From an uncultured Aliivibrio sp. (GTDB lineage: Bacteria; Pseudomonadota; Gammaproteobacteria; Enterobacterales; Vibrionaceae), in contig NZ_CAMLHO010000007.1 in assembly GCF_946479765.1 (NCBI RefSeq), positions 1 through 64,000 of the forward strand: a DNA stretch of 64,000 bases. Direction: 5' to 3'. Below are positions 53,555 through 62,655 of the stretch, piece after piece. A program made the position numbers and the translations under genes. The notes beneath the pieces were generated by a model that was not told the origin of the DNA, made no database searches, and was given only the letters and a program-made list of their open reading frames with translations. How positions within the stretch are numbered: the first letter of the stretch is position 1; every line of letters begins with the position of its first letter.

Positions 53555-54349
53555 ATGAATAAGGTAAATTCTTTATTTGCAGCATTGTGGCAAGATTATG
53601 TTGATCGTCTATCGCCATCGGCAGGCAAGGTACATCAGTTATTGTCTAATGGCGATGAGTTGATTAATGATCATATTGCGTTACGTACTTTTAATTTACC
53701 CAAGGTAGGTTTGCAGGCGTTAGCAGCACCATTTTTAGCGATAGGTTATAAAGCGTGTGATACTTATTATTTTGAAGCGAAGAAGTTGAAAGCACAGCAC
53801 TTTGAGCATCCAGATCCTAATGCACCACTTGTTTTTATTAGTGAATTGTTAGTTGAAGAATTGTCTGTTGAAACTCAGAAAATCATCCATTCTTTAGTTG
53901 AACAAGTTCCAGCGCATTATTTTGCCACCAGTGATTTTCTTTCTTCTGGAAGGCCTTGGGCATTACGCTTTGAAGAGTATCAAACCTTAGCAAAAGAGAG
54001 TGAATATGCTTCTTGGTTAGCGGCTCATGGTTATGGAGCTAATCACTTTACTGTCTATGTAAATCAGCTTGAAGAGTTTGCTGAAGTGGTTGATGTAAAC
54101 CAATACTTACGTGATTCTGGTTTTGCGATGAATGAAGTTGGTGGTGAAGTGAAAGGCTCTCCTGAGGTTTATTTAGAGCAATCATCAACGATGGCAGATA
54201 AAGTAACAGTAAGCTTTATTGAGGGAGAGTTTGACATTCCAGGTGGTTTCTATGAGTTTGCTAAACGTTATGAATTACCAAATGGAAAGATCTATACCGG
54301 TTTTGTCGCTGCGTCTGCTGATAAAATTTTTGAAAGTACAGATGGGTAG
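53555..54349 (+). CDS. DUF1338 family metalloprotein (2-oxoadipate dioxygenase/decarboxylase-like)
   Basis: This 264-residue protein belongs, by my recognition, to the DUF1338 family, whose studied member HglS is an iron-dependent 2-oxoadipate dioxygenase/decarboxylase of lysine catabolism. The probable metal triad is H40 (NDHIALRTF), H164 (ANHFTVYV) and E234 (GGFYEFAKRY). It is shorter than HglS. It follows astD by 15 bp and so is probably in the argD-astA-astD transcript. A role on a keto acid of arginine or ornithine catabolism is inference; the substrate is unknown. ATG at 53555 was chosen because TAAGGTG precedes it. Confidence 0.85.
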   Translation: MNKVNSLFAALWQDYVDRLSPSAGKVHQLLSNGDELINDHIALRTFNLPKVGLQALAAPFLAIGYKACDTYYFEAKKLKAQHFEHPDPNAPLVFISELLVEELSVETQKIIHSLVEQVPAHYFATSDFLSSGRPWALRFEEYQTLAKESEYASWLAAHGYGANHFTVYVNQLEEFAEVVDVNQYLRDSGFAMNEVGGEVKGSPEVYLEQSSTMADKVTVSFIEGEFDIPGGFYEFAKRYELPNGKIYTGFVAASADKIFESTDG

Positions 54350-54368
54350 ATTTTAAATATTTAGGCAT

Positions 54369-54398
54369 AAAAAACGCAGCCAATCAGCTGCGTTTTAT
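54369..54398. terminator. Bidirectional terminator between the DUF1338 gene and crp
   Basis: The 10-bp perfect stem AAAACGCAGC/GCTGCGTTTT (54371-54380 with 54387-54396) has loop CAATCA and A/T tracts on both sides. Confidence 0.88.
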
Positions 54399-54419
54399 GT
54401 ATTTATGGTAAGCGTTAAA

Positions 54420-55052
54420 TTAACGAGTACCGTAAACTACGATTGTTTTACCGTGTGCTGAAATCAAGTTTTGCTCTTCAAGCATCTTCAAGATACGACC
54501 AACAGTTTCACGTGAACAACCTACAATTTGACCAATCTCTTGACGAGTGATTTTAATTTGCATGCCATCTGGGTGAGTCATAGCATCTGGTTGCTTAGCT
54601 AGATTCAGTAGCGTCTGAGCGATACGGCCTGTTACGTCTAGGAATGCTAAATCACCGACTTTTTGGCTAGTGATTTGTAGACGAGTTGCCATTTGAGCAG
54701 AAAGGCGCATCAGAATGTCAGGGTTTACTTGAATAAGCTGACGGAATTTCTTGAATGAGATTTCAGCTACTTCACAAGGGCTTTTCGCACGAACCCATGC
54801 AGAACGCTCTTGACCTTCTTCAAATAAGCCAAGCTCACCGATGAAATCACCTTGATTAAGGTAAGAAAGGATCATTTCTTTACCTTCTTCATCTTTAATA
54901 AGTACAGCCACTGAACCTTTAACGATGTAGTAAAGCGTTTCTGCTTTTTCGCCAGCGTGGATTAGTGTGCTTTTTGAAGGGTACTTATGGATATGACAGT
55001 GAGACAAGAACCATTCTAATGTTGGATCTGTCTGAGGTTTACCTAGAACCAT
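54420..55052 (-). CDS. crp: cAMP receptor protein Crp
   Basis: Crp is the global cAMP-dependent regulator of carbon use. The N-terminal cyclic-nucleotide fold has [18 protein letters not shown] and the cAMP pocket [30 protein letters not shown]. The C-terminal helix-turn-helix [25 protein letters not shown] has the E. coli recognition helix residues. The 210-residue length equals E. coli Crp. It diverges from yhfA across a CRP-like palindrome, suggesting autoregulation. Confidence 0.98.
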   Translation of the reverse strand: MVLGKPQTDPTLEWFLSHCHIHKYPSKSTLIHAGEKAETLYYIVKGSVAVLIKDEEGKEMILSYLNQGDFIGELGLFEEGQERSAWVRAKSPCEVAEISFKKFRQLIQVNPDILMRLSAQMATRLQITSQKVGDLAFLDVTGRIAQTLLNLAKQPDAMTHPDGMQIKITRQEIGQIVGCSRETVGRILKMLEEQNLISAHGKTIVVYGTR

Positions 55053-55249
55053 ATTTTATACTTCCTCTGCGTTTGCCAAGTAGGCGATGTCCATTTTAAA
55101 ATAACTGAGCCAAATATCAGTTTGGCCTATACAATATGGTTATCGGAACAAGGCTGCATGTTCGTTGAGATAATTGATAAAATCATACCCTGTTTCGCAA
55201 CCAATTTCTTGACTTTGATCGTATGAATAGTGGGACCAAGGGCACAGTT

Positions 55250-55267
55250 TCGTGAAATGAATCACGA
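55250..55267. promoter_or_regulatory. CRP-like palindrome between crp and yhfA
   Basis: TCGTGA-N6-TCACGA is a perfect 6+6 palindrome with the CRP spacing and the GTGA/TCAC core of the CRP consensus; the outermost T and A of TGTGA/TCACA are C and G. It lies 30 bp before yhfA and about 200 bp from the crp start. Confidence 0.55.
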
Positions 55268-55297
55268 GTTTTCCTTTTATGTAGTAAAGAGGCTTTT

Positions 55298-55699
55298 ATG
55301 AATGCTGAAGTTAAATGGATTGATGGATTTACTTTCTTAGGTCAATCTCAATCTGGTCACTCTGTTGTTATGGATGGTAATGGTGGAGAAAAAGCCCCAA
55401 GCCCGATGGAATTAGTATTAATGGCTGCGGGTGGGTGCAGTTCTGTTGATGTGGTTGATGGTTTAAAATCAGTAAATCAAGTTGTGACAGGGTGTATCGC
55501 CAAGCTATCAAGTGAGCGAAGAGAGAGTGCGCCAAAACTGTTTACTCATGTGAATATTCATTTTGAAGTGAGTGGACATAATCTTGATCCTAAGGTGGTT
55601 GAGCAAGTTACAGCGGATTCATTACAGAAGTATTGTTCGGTGTGTTTAATGCTAGGTGAAGGCATTGAGATGACGCATTCTTGGGAAATTATAGCTTAG
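55298..55699 (+). CDS. yhfA: OsmC family protein (YhfA-like)
   Basis: This is a small OsmC-fold protein of 133 residues with the two family cysteines: one in AAGGCSSVDVVDGL (C48) and one in the QKYCSVCLML region (C115/C118). OsmC proteins reduce organic hydroperoxides, but YhfA itself has no firmly known role. E. coli yhfA also lies divergent from crp, which supports orthology. Confidence 0.88.
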   Translation: MNAEVKWIDGFTFLGQSQSGHSVVMDGNGGEKAPSPMELVLMAAGGCSSVDVVDGLKSVNQVVTGCIAKLSSERRESAPKLFTHVNIHFEVSGHNLDPKVVEQVTADSLQKYCSVCLMLGEGIEMTHSWEIIA

Positions 55700-55715
55700 G
55701 TAATTCTTCCAAATA

Positions 55716-55753
55716 AAAAGCCTCACACATGGTTATGAGTGAGGCTTATTTTT
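55716..55753. terminator. Bidirectional terminator between yhfA and hslU
   Basis: The 9-bp stem AAGCCTCAC/GTGAGGCTT (55718-55726 with 55739-55747) has a 12-nt loop, with A-rich and T-rich flanks. Confidence 0.8.
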
Positions 55754-55773
55754 AACTATTATTTAATCGTAAA

Positions 55774-57108
55774 TTATAGAATAAAACGACTTAGATCTTC
55801 ATCTGCAACCAGATCACCTAAACGAGATGTGACGTAAGCCGCATCGACTGTTAGACTCTCGCCATCTTTTTCTGAGGCGTCGTAAGAGATTTCTTCCATT
55901 AAACGCTCCATCACCGTATGTAGACGGCGAGCCCCAATGTTTTCTGTATTTTCATTTACTTGGAATGCCGATTCTGCAATTCCTGAAATACCATCTTCAG
56001 TAAATTCAAGGTTAACATTTTCTGTTGCCAATAAAGCGATGTATTGCTCAGTTAACGATGCATTTGGTTCCGTGAGAATTCGTTTAAAGTCATTCGCAGT
56101 TAATGCTTCAAGTTCAACACGGATTGGTAAACGCCCTTGCAGCTCAGGGATAAGATCCGATGGCTTCGCCATTTGGAATGCACCTGAAGTGATAAATAGC
56201 ATATGGTCTGTTTTTACCATGCCGTGTTTTGTGCTTACAGTGCTGCCTTCCACTAATGGAAGTAGGTCACGCTGCACACCTTCACGAGAAACATCACCAG
56301 ATTGTGAGTTTGAGCCTTTACAGATTTTATCAATCTCATCAATAAAAACGATACCGTTATTTTCTACGTTGAATATCGCTTGTTCTTTTAGCTCTTCAGG
56401 GTTAACTAATTTAGCGCCTTCTTCTTCAGCTAGGGCTTTAAGTGCGTCTTTGATTTTCATCTTACGCTTTTTAGTTGTCTCGCCACCAGATAGGTTCTGA
56501 AACATGCCTTGAAGTTGATTTGTCATTTCTTCCATACCTGGAGGCGCCATGATTTCTACGCCAATTTGAGGTGCGGCAACATTAATTTCTATTTCTTTAT
56601 CGTCTAATTTGCCTTCACGTAATTTTTTACGGAAAGATTGTCGAGTTCCAGAGTCATTATCGCCCTCTTCGTTTTTACCCCACGCATCACGTGCTGGTGG
56701 AAGTAAAATATCGAGAATACGATCTTCAGCTTGTTCTTCAGCGCGGAATTTTACTTTTTCTACCGCTTGTTGATGTGTCATTTTCATTGCTACATCAGTT
56801 AAGTCACGAATAATACTGTCGACTTCTTTGCCAACATAGCCCACTTCGGTGAACTTAGTCGCTTCAACTTTAATGAAAGGGGCATTCGCCAATTTTGCTA
56901 AACGACGTGCAATTTCAGTTTTACCAACACCCGTTGGGCCAATCATTAAAATATTCTTTGGTGTTACTTCTGCACGCAACTCTGGATTAAGTTGCATACG
57001 ACGCCAGCGGTTACGTAGTGCAATAGCCACGGAACGTTTTGCTTTATCTTGACCAATAATATGGTTATCTAGTTCGTGTACGATTTCACGAGGAGTCATC
57101 TCAGACAT
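55774..57108 (-). CDS. hslU: ATP-dependent protease ATPase subunit HslU
   Basis: HslU is the AAA+ unfoldase that feeds substrates to HslV. The N terminus [28 protein letters not shown], Walker [16 protein letters not shown] (about residues 56-70), an intermediate I-domain (about 110-245) and Walker [12 protein letters not shown] are present. The C-terminal DLSRFIL inserts into HslV. The length is 444 residues. It is 22 bp after hslV in the same heat-shock operon. Confidence 0.98.
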   Translation of the reverse strand: MSEMTPREIVHELDNHIIGQDKAKRSVAIALRNRWRRMQLNPELRAEVTPKNILMIGPTGVGKTEIARRLAKLANAPFIKVEATKFTEVGYVGKEVDSIIRDLTDVAMKMTHQQAVEKVKFRAEEQAEDRILDILLPPARDAWGKNEEGDNDSGTRQSFRKKLREGKLDDKEIEINVAAPQIGVEIMAPPGMEEMTNQLQGMFQNLSGGETTKKRKMKIKDALKALAEEEGAKLVNPEELKEQAIFNVENNGIVFIDEIDKICKGSNSQSGDVSREGVQRDLLPLVEGSTVSTKHGMVKTDHMLFITSGAFQMAKPSDLIPELQGRLPIRVELEALTANDFKRILTEPNASLTEQYIALLATENVNLEFTEDGISGIAESAFQVNENTENIGARRLHTVMERLMEEISYDASEKDGESLTVDAAYVTSRLGDLVADEDLSRFIL

Positions 57109-57130
57109 GGGTATTCCTTATTATTTGTCG

Positions 57131-57655
57131 TTAAACGTTCAATTCTTCAACGGTATGATTATGGTTAGTGTAGACGTCAATATCACCAGCAATAGTTAAT
57201 GCTTTAGTTGCGATTTCTCGCGCGTCTAATTCGGTATTTTCTAATAATGCAGTCGCTGCAGATCGAGCGAAATAGCCACCAGAACCAATGGTTAGAAGGT
57301 CGTTATCAGCATTAATTAAATCACCAGTACCACTGATGATTAGAGAGGTTGTCTTATCGGCAACGATCAACATGGCTTCAAGACGGCGTAAAGCTCGGTC
57401 ACTACGCCACTCTTTTGCTAGCTCAACGGCAGCTTTGGTCAGATTTCCTTGGTGCATTTCTAATTTACGTTCACACAGGTCGAACAAAATAAAGGCATCG
57501 GCTGTGCTACCAGCGAAACCTACCAGCACGGAATCATTGTATAAGCGACGTACTTTTTTTACGTTGCCTTTTGCGATCATATCACCTTGAGATGCTTGGC
57601 CATCGCCAGCCACCACAACTTTGCCTTCGCGGCGAACAGAAACAATTGTAGTCAC
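57131..57655 (-). CDS. hslV: ATP-dependent protease proteolytic subunit HslV
   Basis: HslV is the proteasome-like threonine peptidase of the HslUV complex. After Met removal, the N-terminal [10 protein letters not shown] exposes the catalytic Thr; [26 protein letters not shown] and [10 protein letters not shown] follow. The length is 174 residues. A textbook sigma-32 promoter lies about 75-100 bp upstream. Confidence 0.98.
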   Translation of the reverse strand: MTTIVSVRREGKVVVAGDGQASQGDMIAKGNVKKVRRLYNDSVLVGFAGSTADAFILFDLCERKLEMHQGNLTKAAVELAKEWRSDRALRRLEAMLIVADKTTSLIISGTGDLINADNDLLTIGSGGYFARSAATALLENTELDAREIATKALTIAGDIDVYTNHNHTVEELNV

Positions 57656-57728
57656 GAGTAAACCCTCTTATTCGATGATGTAATTCAATAAAGGATTACA
57701 GCTATCTTCATGATTATTATTATAGGTA

Positions 57729-57755
57729 ATGGGGGGAGGAGGAGAGGTTTTCAAG
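57729..57755 (-). promoter_or_regulatory. Sigma-32 heat-shock promoter of hslVU
   Basis: On the minus strand, CTTGAAA (57755-57749) is followed after 14 bp by CCCCAT (57734-57729), an exact match to the core heat-shock promoter elements at accepted spacing. It precedes the hslV start codon by 74 bp. Confidence 0.85.
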
Positions 57756-57766
57756 ATGACAGGATA

Positions 57767-57798
57767 GAAAAAGGAGCGCGTAATGCGCTCCTTTTAAA
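57767..57798 (-). terminator. Rho-independent terminator after ftsN
   Basis: The stem AAAAGGAGCGC/GCGCTCCTTTT (57769-57779 with 57785-57795) is flanked by A and T runs. It separates ftsN from hslVU, leaving hslVU to its own heat-shock promoter. Confidence 0.88.
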
Positions 57799-57851
57799 AA
57801 TGTGTGATGTTATTATCGATTTTTAACTTATGTTCTAAAGATCCGTTTCTT

Positions 57852-58421
57852 TTACTGATCTTTCCAGATTGCACAAGGTTCGATTTTAGCGCGTTGTAAT
57901 TTATGGCGATCTTTTTCAGCTTCACGTTTAAATTTATACGGGCCTAAAATAACCTTAAACCAACTGCTGCCTTTTGTATGTCTAACCGTTGAGTTTAATC
58001 CTTGGAACGCGATGTTCATTTTACGTTCTTCGGCTTGTGAGCTTTTTTTATAGGCACCACATTGCATTATGTAAGGGACCTCGGAAACTTTAAGCTCTTT
58101 TTGTTCTATTTCGATCTCTTTGTTTGGAAGTTCATCCATGTAACTCCATTGCTCTTCAGGCATGGGAGGGATTTCTTCGGTTGAGCTTTTTTTCTTCGCT
58201 TTAACTGGAACGACTTCTGTTACTGTTTTCTTTGACTCTGATGAGTCATTTAAAAAGTAAAGAGCATAGCCAAATACAGCAACTAATAGTCCTGCAACAG
58301 CGACAGCTTTCCATGGTGTTGTGCCATTAGATACTGGTTGTTTAGCCCCTTTTTTCTTGGCTGTTTTTTTTGTTGGTTTTTTAGGGGAGGCCCCACGTTT
58401 TACATAATCTTTATTAGCCAC
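57852..58421 (-). CDS. ftsN: Cell division protein FtsN (short form)
   Basis: FtsN is the late divisome protein that triggers septal peptidoglycan synthesis. The basic cytoplasmic tail starts MANKDYVKRGASPKKPTKK. A membrane helix lies at about residues 36-56, a Glu/Lys-rich periplasmic part contains the EEQWSYMDELPNK segment, and a SPOR domain (about 112-187, YIMQCGAYKKSSQAEERKMNIAFQG) ends the protein. At 189 residues it is much shorter than the E. coli form (319), mainly in the linker. The context hslUV-ftsN-cytR-priA matches E. coli. Confidence 0.92.
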   Translation of the reverse strand: MANKDYVKRGASPKKPTKKTAKKKGAKQPVSNGTTPWKAVAVAGLLVAVFGYALYFLNDSSESKKTVTEVVPVKAKKKSSTEEIPPMPEEQWSYMDELPNKEIEIEQKELKVSEVPYIMQCGAYKKSSQAEERKMNIAFQGLNSTVRHTKGSSWFKVILGPYKFKREAEKDRHKLQRAKIEPCAIWKDQ

Positions 58422-58599
58422 AGTATTTTTACTTTTATACAGAATTACAGAGAGAATACGTTATGGTAATCAGTTGTACGAATTCATACCAGCCTTAGTG
58501 TGAAAAAGTACGCAAAAAATCACTATTTAGACAAATAGATTGCCGTACATAATGACTTTTTGGTGCAGGCATTAGCTCTGCTTGTTTTAATTCGTTGTA

Positions 58600-59607
58600 T
58601 TAACGATTTTTTGGTGGAGCCGTACTTTCTCTAATGACTAAAGACGATTCCAACAAGCGAGAGCCCGAGCGAACATCGTGACCTTTTAATAAATCGAGGA
58701 GCATTAACATGGATTGACGTCCAATCTCATAACGAGGTTGTGAAATTGTCGTTAGTGGTGGATCGCAATATTGTGAAAACTCAATATCATCAAAGCCCAT
58801 AATTGAAATGTCTTGAGGAATTCGGAATCCCATTTGTTTTGCTTTTTGAGTTGCGCCAATTGCCATTATATCGTTATGACAAAAAATAGCGGTGGGTGGT
58901 GAAGACAGTGAAAGAAGTTGGGAAATTGCTTTTGCACCTGCATCAAAAGTAAAGTTACCGTAATGAACATAGGAGTTATTCATTGAGATACCCGCACGGC
59001 GAAGTGCTTGCTGGTAGCCTTGATGTCTAAATTGACACAATGAAGAATCTTCCGGTCCTGATAGCTCTGCAATTCGCTTATGGCCTAATTTAGTCAGATA
59101 GTTTACGGCTTCAAATGCGGCTGTCAGGTTATCAATATGAACGGTGGGCAGCTCTAATTCAGGATCGTACTCACAGGCCATAACAAGAGGTGGTAAGTTT
59201 TTTTGCTCTTGTCGGCTGGCATTAAAAGGAAGATCAGAGCCAAGCAGTACCATGCCCTCTACTTGTTTGGTGTAAATAAGGTTTACGAAAGATTGCTCAC
59301 GTTTTTTCTGTTGGTTACTGTCACCGACGAGAACGATATAGCCGTTTTCGACAGCCGTATCTTCAATACCTCGTAAGATTTCACTGAAGTAAGGATCACA
59401 GATATTAGGCACAATCGTCACTATCGTTTTAGATTCATTGCGGCGTAAGGTGCGTATTAATGTCGCTGGAGAGTACCCCGTTTCTAATATGGCATCTTCT
59501 ACACGTTTACGAGTGGTTAGTGACACTTTTTCTGGTGACATTAGTGCTCGCGATACAGTAGCGGTTGAAACGCCTGCCGATAAAGCAACGTCCATCATTG
59601 TCGCCAT
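58600..59607 (-). CDS. cytR: Nucleoside catabolism repressor CytR (LacI family)
   Basis: CytR represses nucleoside uptake and breakdown genes together with CRP; in vibrios it is also linked to competence and biofilm control. The N-terminal LacI helix-turn-helix is MATMMDVALSAGVSTATVSRALMSPEKVS. The periplasmic-binding-protein-like core includes MGFDDIEFSQYCDPPLTTISQP. ATG at 59607 was chosen because GGAGAGG just upstream is its SD; a TTG at 59622 would lie inside it. The length is 335 residues. A consensus CRP site is in its promoter region. Confidence 0.94.
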   Translation of the reverse strand: MATMMDVALSAGVSTATVSRALMSPEKVSLTTRKRVEDAILETGYSPATLIRTLRRNESKTIVTIVPNICDPYFSEILRGIEDTAVENGYIVLVGDSNQQKKREQSFVNLIYTKQVEGMVLLGSDLPFNASRQEQKNLPPLVMACEYDPELELPTVHIDNLTAAFEAVNYLTKLGHKRIAELSGPEDSSLCQFRHQGYQQALRRAGISMNNSYVHYGNFTFDAGAKAISQLLSLSSPPTAIFCHNDIMAIGATQKAKQMGFRIPQDISIMGFDDIEFSQYCDPPLTTISQPRYEIGRQSMLMLLDLLKGHDVRSGSRLLESSLVIRESTAPPKNR

Positions 59608-59727
59608 AATAATCCTCTCCAACTATATCAAATCTAAGTAAACGATTGCTTCGCTCATCTGAAGAGATATTTTATGTGTAAAATAAAGATATAAATACGG
59701 GCGAACTAACAAAAATTACATCTGTAT

Positions 59728-59743
59728 TGTGATCTCACTCACA
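59728..59743. promoter_or_regulatory. Consensus CRP site upstream of cytR
   Basis: TGTGA-TCTCAC-TCACA is an exact TGTGA-N6-TCACA palindrome, 121 bp before the cytR start. Its position fits CRP control of cytR, as in E. coli. Confidence 0.8.
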
Positions 59744-59799
59744 TGAAGGCTGATTGTTTGTTATTTGAACGCGAAGCCATTAATGAATAAATCCTTACA

Positions 59800-62001
59800 T
59801 TAACTAAGGTCTTGGGGTTCAATGTCCAATGTCCAACGTACTTTCTTAGCCAGTGGTAGTAATTCAATCGCAGTTTTCGCTCCACGTAACATGGATTGCA
59901 TGACGGTTCTATTTGGTGCTTGAAAAAGCAGTTGCCAGCGGTACTTTCCCGCGCGTCGTGCTAACGGGGCCGGGATTGGTCCAAGTACGGGGGTTGCATC
60001 ATGAAATTGTGGATGACTTTCTAATATATCGCGTACTTGTCGTAAGAACTGCTCTACATTTTCATTGCTATTTGATTCTGCTCTGAACAAAGATAGATGA
60101 GTGTAGGGTGGCAGTTGAGCAAATTTACGTTCATTTAAGGCATGCTCTGCAAAGTGGCCATAGCCTTGATGCAATAAGCTTTGTAATAATGAATGCTCAG
60201 GATGATGAGTTTGTAAGATCACTTCACCTGGTTTACTCGCTCGTCCTGCTCGTCCTGCGACTTGAATAAATAATTGAGCTAAGCGTTCTGGCGCTCGAAA
60301 ATCACTACTAAACAATGAGCTATCTACATCAATTAAACCAACGAGCGTAACATTAGGGAAGTGGTGGCCTTTTGCTAGCATTTGAGTACCAATGAGTATT
60401 TGATATTCGTTATTTTTAATTGCATCTAAATAGTTTTCTAAACTGCCCTTACGACGAGTACTATCACGGTCAATACGCACGGTTTTGTATTCGGGAAATA
60501 AGTTCAGCAATTGAGTTTCAAGTTGTTCTGTACCAACGCCAACAGAGATCAGTTGAGTTGAACCACATCCTTGGCATTGGTGGATTATTGGTTGTTGTGA
60601 ACCGCAGTGGTGACAGCGGATTTCATTACTGTGTTGATGAAAGGTATAAAAGGCATCACAACGGTTACATTCTGCCATCCAACCACATTCATGACACATA
60701 AGTGCAGGAGAAAAACCTCGACGGTTCAAAAATAACATTACCTGATTACCTTCAGATAAGTGCTTTCTCATTTGAGCGATTAATGGGGCAGATAATCCAC
60801 TGTTTAGATACAACCCTTTCACATCTAATACACCATGACGCGCAGGGATCGCCGTACCAGCACGCTTTGTTAACGTTAAATGATGGTATTTACCTACTTT
60901 CGCGTTGTGTAGGGTTTCTAATGCAGGTGTTGCAGAGCCTAAGATAATAGGGATGTTATCTAAATTTGCACGCATCACTGCCAAATCACGAGCGTGGTAT
61001 CTCATGCTGTCTTGTTGTTTATAAGAAGCATCATGCTCTTCATCTACAATGATAATACCCAGATCATGAAAAGGGGTAAAAAGTGCAGAGCGAGTACCAA
61101 TAATGATACCAGCATGATTATCTCTTGCTGCTAACCATGCATTCAATCGTTCAGTATCATTAAGTGCTGAATGAATCATATCAACAGGCACATTAAAGCG
61201 ACGTTTAAATCGGTTAATGGTTTGTGGCGTTAAACCAATTTCTGGAACCAAGATGAGCGCTTGTCGACCGGCTTTTAGGATTGGCTCTAATAGCTGTAGA
61301 TAAACTTCTGTTTTTCCTGAACCCGTCACACCATCTAATAAATAACAACCAAATTCAGGACTTGCATTGACGGTTGCAATCGCAATGGCTTGTTCTTCAT
61401 TCAACTGCGGTTTTTCTTGGGTTATCTCAACGCTGCGATGCCAATTGGTTGGCTTAGGCGCAAGTGATACCTCCTCAATCCATCCTTTATCGGCTACTGC
61501 TTTTAAAGTCGCTGCGGTAATGTCTTCTTCTAGCATCTGTTCATGACTGCATTGTTGATGACGCACTAGATTAAGCGCTTTGGCTTGTTTAGGTGCGCGA
61601 GTCAGTTTATTGAGGTCTTGATTTTTACCTAGCTCGGTGACTTGCCATGCTTTTAATGAGGCAAAGCTTGCTTCTCGACCTTTACGTAACCAAGCCGGCG
61701 TGGCATTAGCGAGAGTTTCACCTAAAGGGTATTGATAGTAAGTACTACTCCAGTTGAGAAGCTTATAAAGATGAGGAGACCATAATGATGAGTGATCAAG
61801 TACCGCATCGATACTTTTTAATTTTTCACGAGCAAATTCTGATTCATTACTGAGCTTTACCACAATCCCAATTAAACGCTGACGACCAAAAGGCACTTTT
61901 ACACGACCACCAATGGCAGGCGTTTGACCTGGTTTGATTAAATAATCAAAGGTACGATCAAGTGGAACAGGCAAGGCAATGTGGGCGATTGAATACGGCA
62001 T
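59800..62001 (-). CDS. priA: Primosomal replication restart helicase PriA
   Basis: PriA recognises abandoned forks and loads DnaB with PriB (in this window) and DnaT. The N-terminal DNA-binding domain is IAHIALPVPLDRTFDYLI. The DEAH-type motor has Walker A DGVTGSGKTEVYLQ and the DEEH motif. The zinc-binding cysteines are CHECGWMAECNRCDAFY and CHHCGSQQPIIHQCQGCG. ATG at 62001 gives 733 residues and the usual family N terminus; in-frame starts up to 62061 would add an unrelated leader. No strong SD is visible, so the start is uncertain. Confidence 0.93.
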   Translation of the reverse strand: MPYSIAHIALPVPLDRTFDYLIKPGQTPAIGGRVKVPFGRQRLIGIVVKLSNESEFAREKLKSIDAVLDHSSLWSPHLYKLLNWSSTYYQYPLGETLANATPAWLRKGREASFASLKAWQVTELGKNQDLNKLTRAPKQAKALNLVRHQQCSHEQMLEEDITAATLKAVADKGWIEEVSLAPKPTNWHRSVEITQEKPQLNEEQAIAIATVNASPEFGCYLLDGVTGSGKTEVYLQLLEPILKAGRQALILVPEIGLTPQTINRFKRRFNVPVDMIHSALNDTERLNAWLAARDNHAGIIIGTRSALFTPFHDLGIIIVDEEHDASYKQQDSMRYHARDLAVMRANLDNIPIILGSATPALETLHNAKVGKYHHLTLTKRAGTAIPARHGVLDVKGLYLNSGLSAPLIAQMRKHLSEGNQVMLFLNRRGFSPALMCHECGWMAECNRCDAFYTFHQHSNEIRCHHCGSQQPIIHQCQGCGSTQLISVGVGTEQLETQLLNLFPEYKTVRIDRDSTRRKGSLENYLDAIKNNEYQILIGTQMLAKGHHFPNVTLVGLIDVDSSLFSSDFRAPERLAQLFIQVAGRAGRASKPGEVILQTHHPEHSLLQSLLHQGYGHFAEHALNERKFAQLPPYTHLSLFRAESNSNENVEQFLRQVRDILESHPQFHDATPVLGPIPAPLARRAGKYRWQLLFQAPNRTVMQSMLRGAKTAIELLPLAKKVRWTLDIEPQDLS

Positions 62002-62143
62002 GGCTAACATCAGTAAGGAAGAATATGAGGAATAGTCTACTCTTAGATAAGAATATCGCAACGGAGTAAAATAATAGGTGAAAAAAGTAACAGATTAGTT
62101 GATTGATCGCTCCGGATTCATTATCATACGCGACCTTAAGTAG

Positions 62144-62160
62144 GTGTAATTTGTTTACAC
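62144..62160. promoter_or_regulatory. Palindrome in the priA/rpmE promoter region
   Basis: GTGTAA-N5-TTACAC is a perfect 6+6 palindrome between the divergent priA and rpmE genes. It overlaps TTTACA, a possible -35 for rpmE. I do not recognise the binding protein. Confidence 0.4.
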
Positions 62161-62239
62161 TTACTATTTTTGTTAAACTACGTGTGGTGTTCGGCTTAGA
62201 TTCGGATAGCGACACGGCCTAAATTATAAGGTTTTCCCC

Positions 62240-62458
62240 ATGAAAGTAGGTATCCACCCAGAATACAAAGCTGTTCAAGCTACTTGTTCTTGCGGCAACG
62301 AATTTGAATTTAAATCAGCGCTAGGCAAAGACACAATCCACCTAGACGTATGTGGCGAATGTCACCCGTTCTACACTGGTAAGCAACGTATCGTTGATAC
62401 TGGCGGCCGTGTTGATCGCTTCAACAAACGTTTCGGTGCAATTGGTTCTAAGAAATAA
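62240..62458 (+). CDS. rpmE: 50S ribosomal protein L31 (zinc-binding type)
   Basis: L31 bridges the ribosomal subunits. [23 protein letters not shown] and [30 protein letters not shown] are diagnostic. The four zinc ligands C16, C18, C38 and C41 are kept, so this is the C+ form that is usually replaced by the C- paralogue under zinc shortage. The length is 72 residues. It is a single-gene unit, divergent from priA. Confidence 0.97.
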   Translation: MKVGIHPEYKAVQATCSCGNEFEFKSALGKDTIHLDVCGECHPFYTGKQRIVDTGGRVDRFNKRFGAIGSKK

Positions 62459-62475
62459 TTACCAGTTTCCGATAA

Positions 62476-62505
62476 AAGAGGAGTCCTACGGGGCTCCTTT
62501 TTTTA
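62476..62505 (+). terminator. Rho-independent terminator after rpmE
   Basis: The stem AGGAGTCC/GGGCTCCT (62479-62486 with 62491-62498, one G-U pair) with loop TACG is followed by seven T. Confidence 0.88.
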
Positions 62506-62655
62506 TGCCTGAAATAGCTGAATGTGGTGTGTTAAAACGCATTTTGGTTGGTATGATGTGTAAGCCAACGCTATTAACTTTGAGCCAGATCAATTATTAT
62601 ATCTTCACTGTTTTGAAACAATCCTCTTATAATTATTAGCATTCAGGAAATTACT

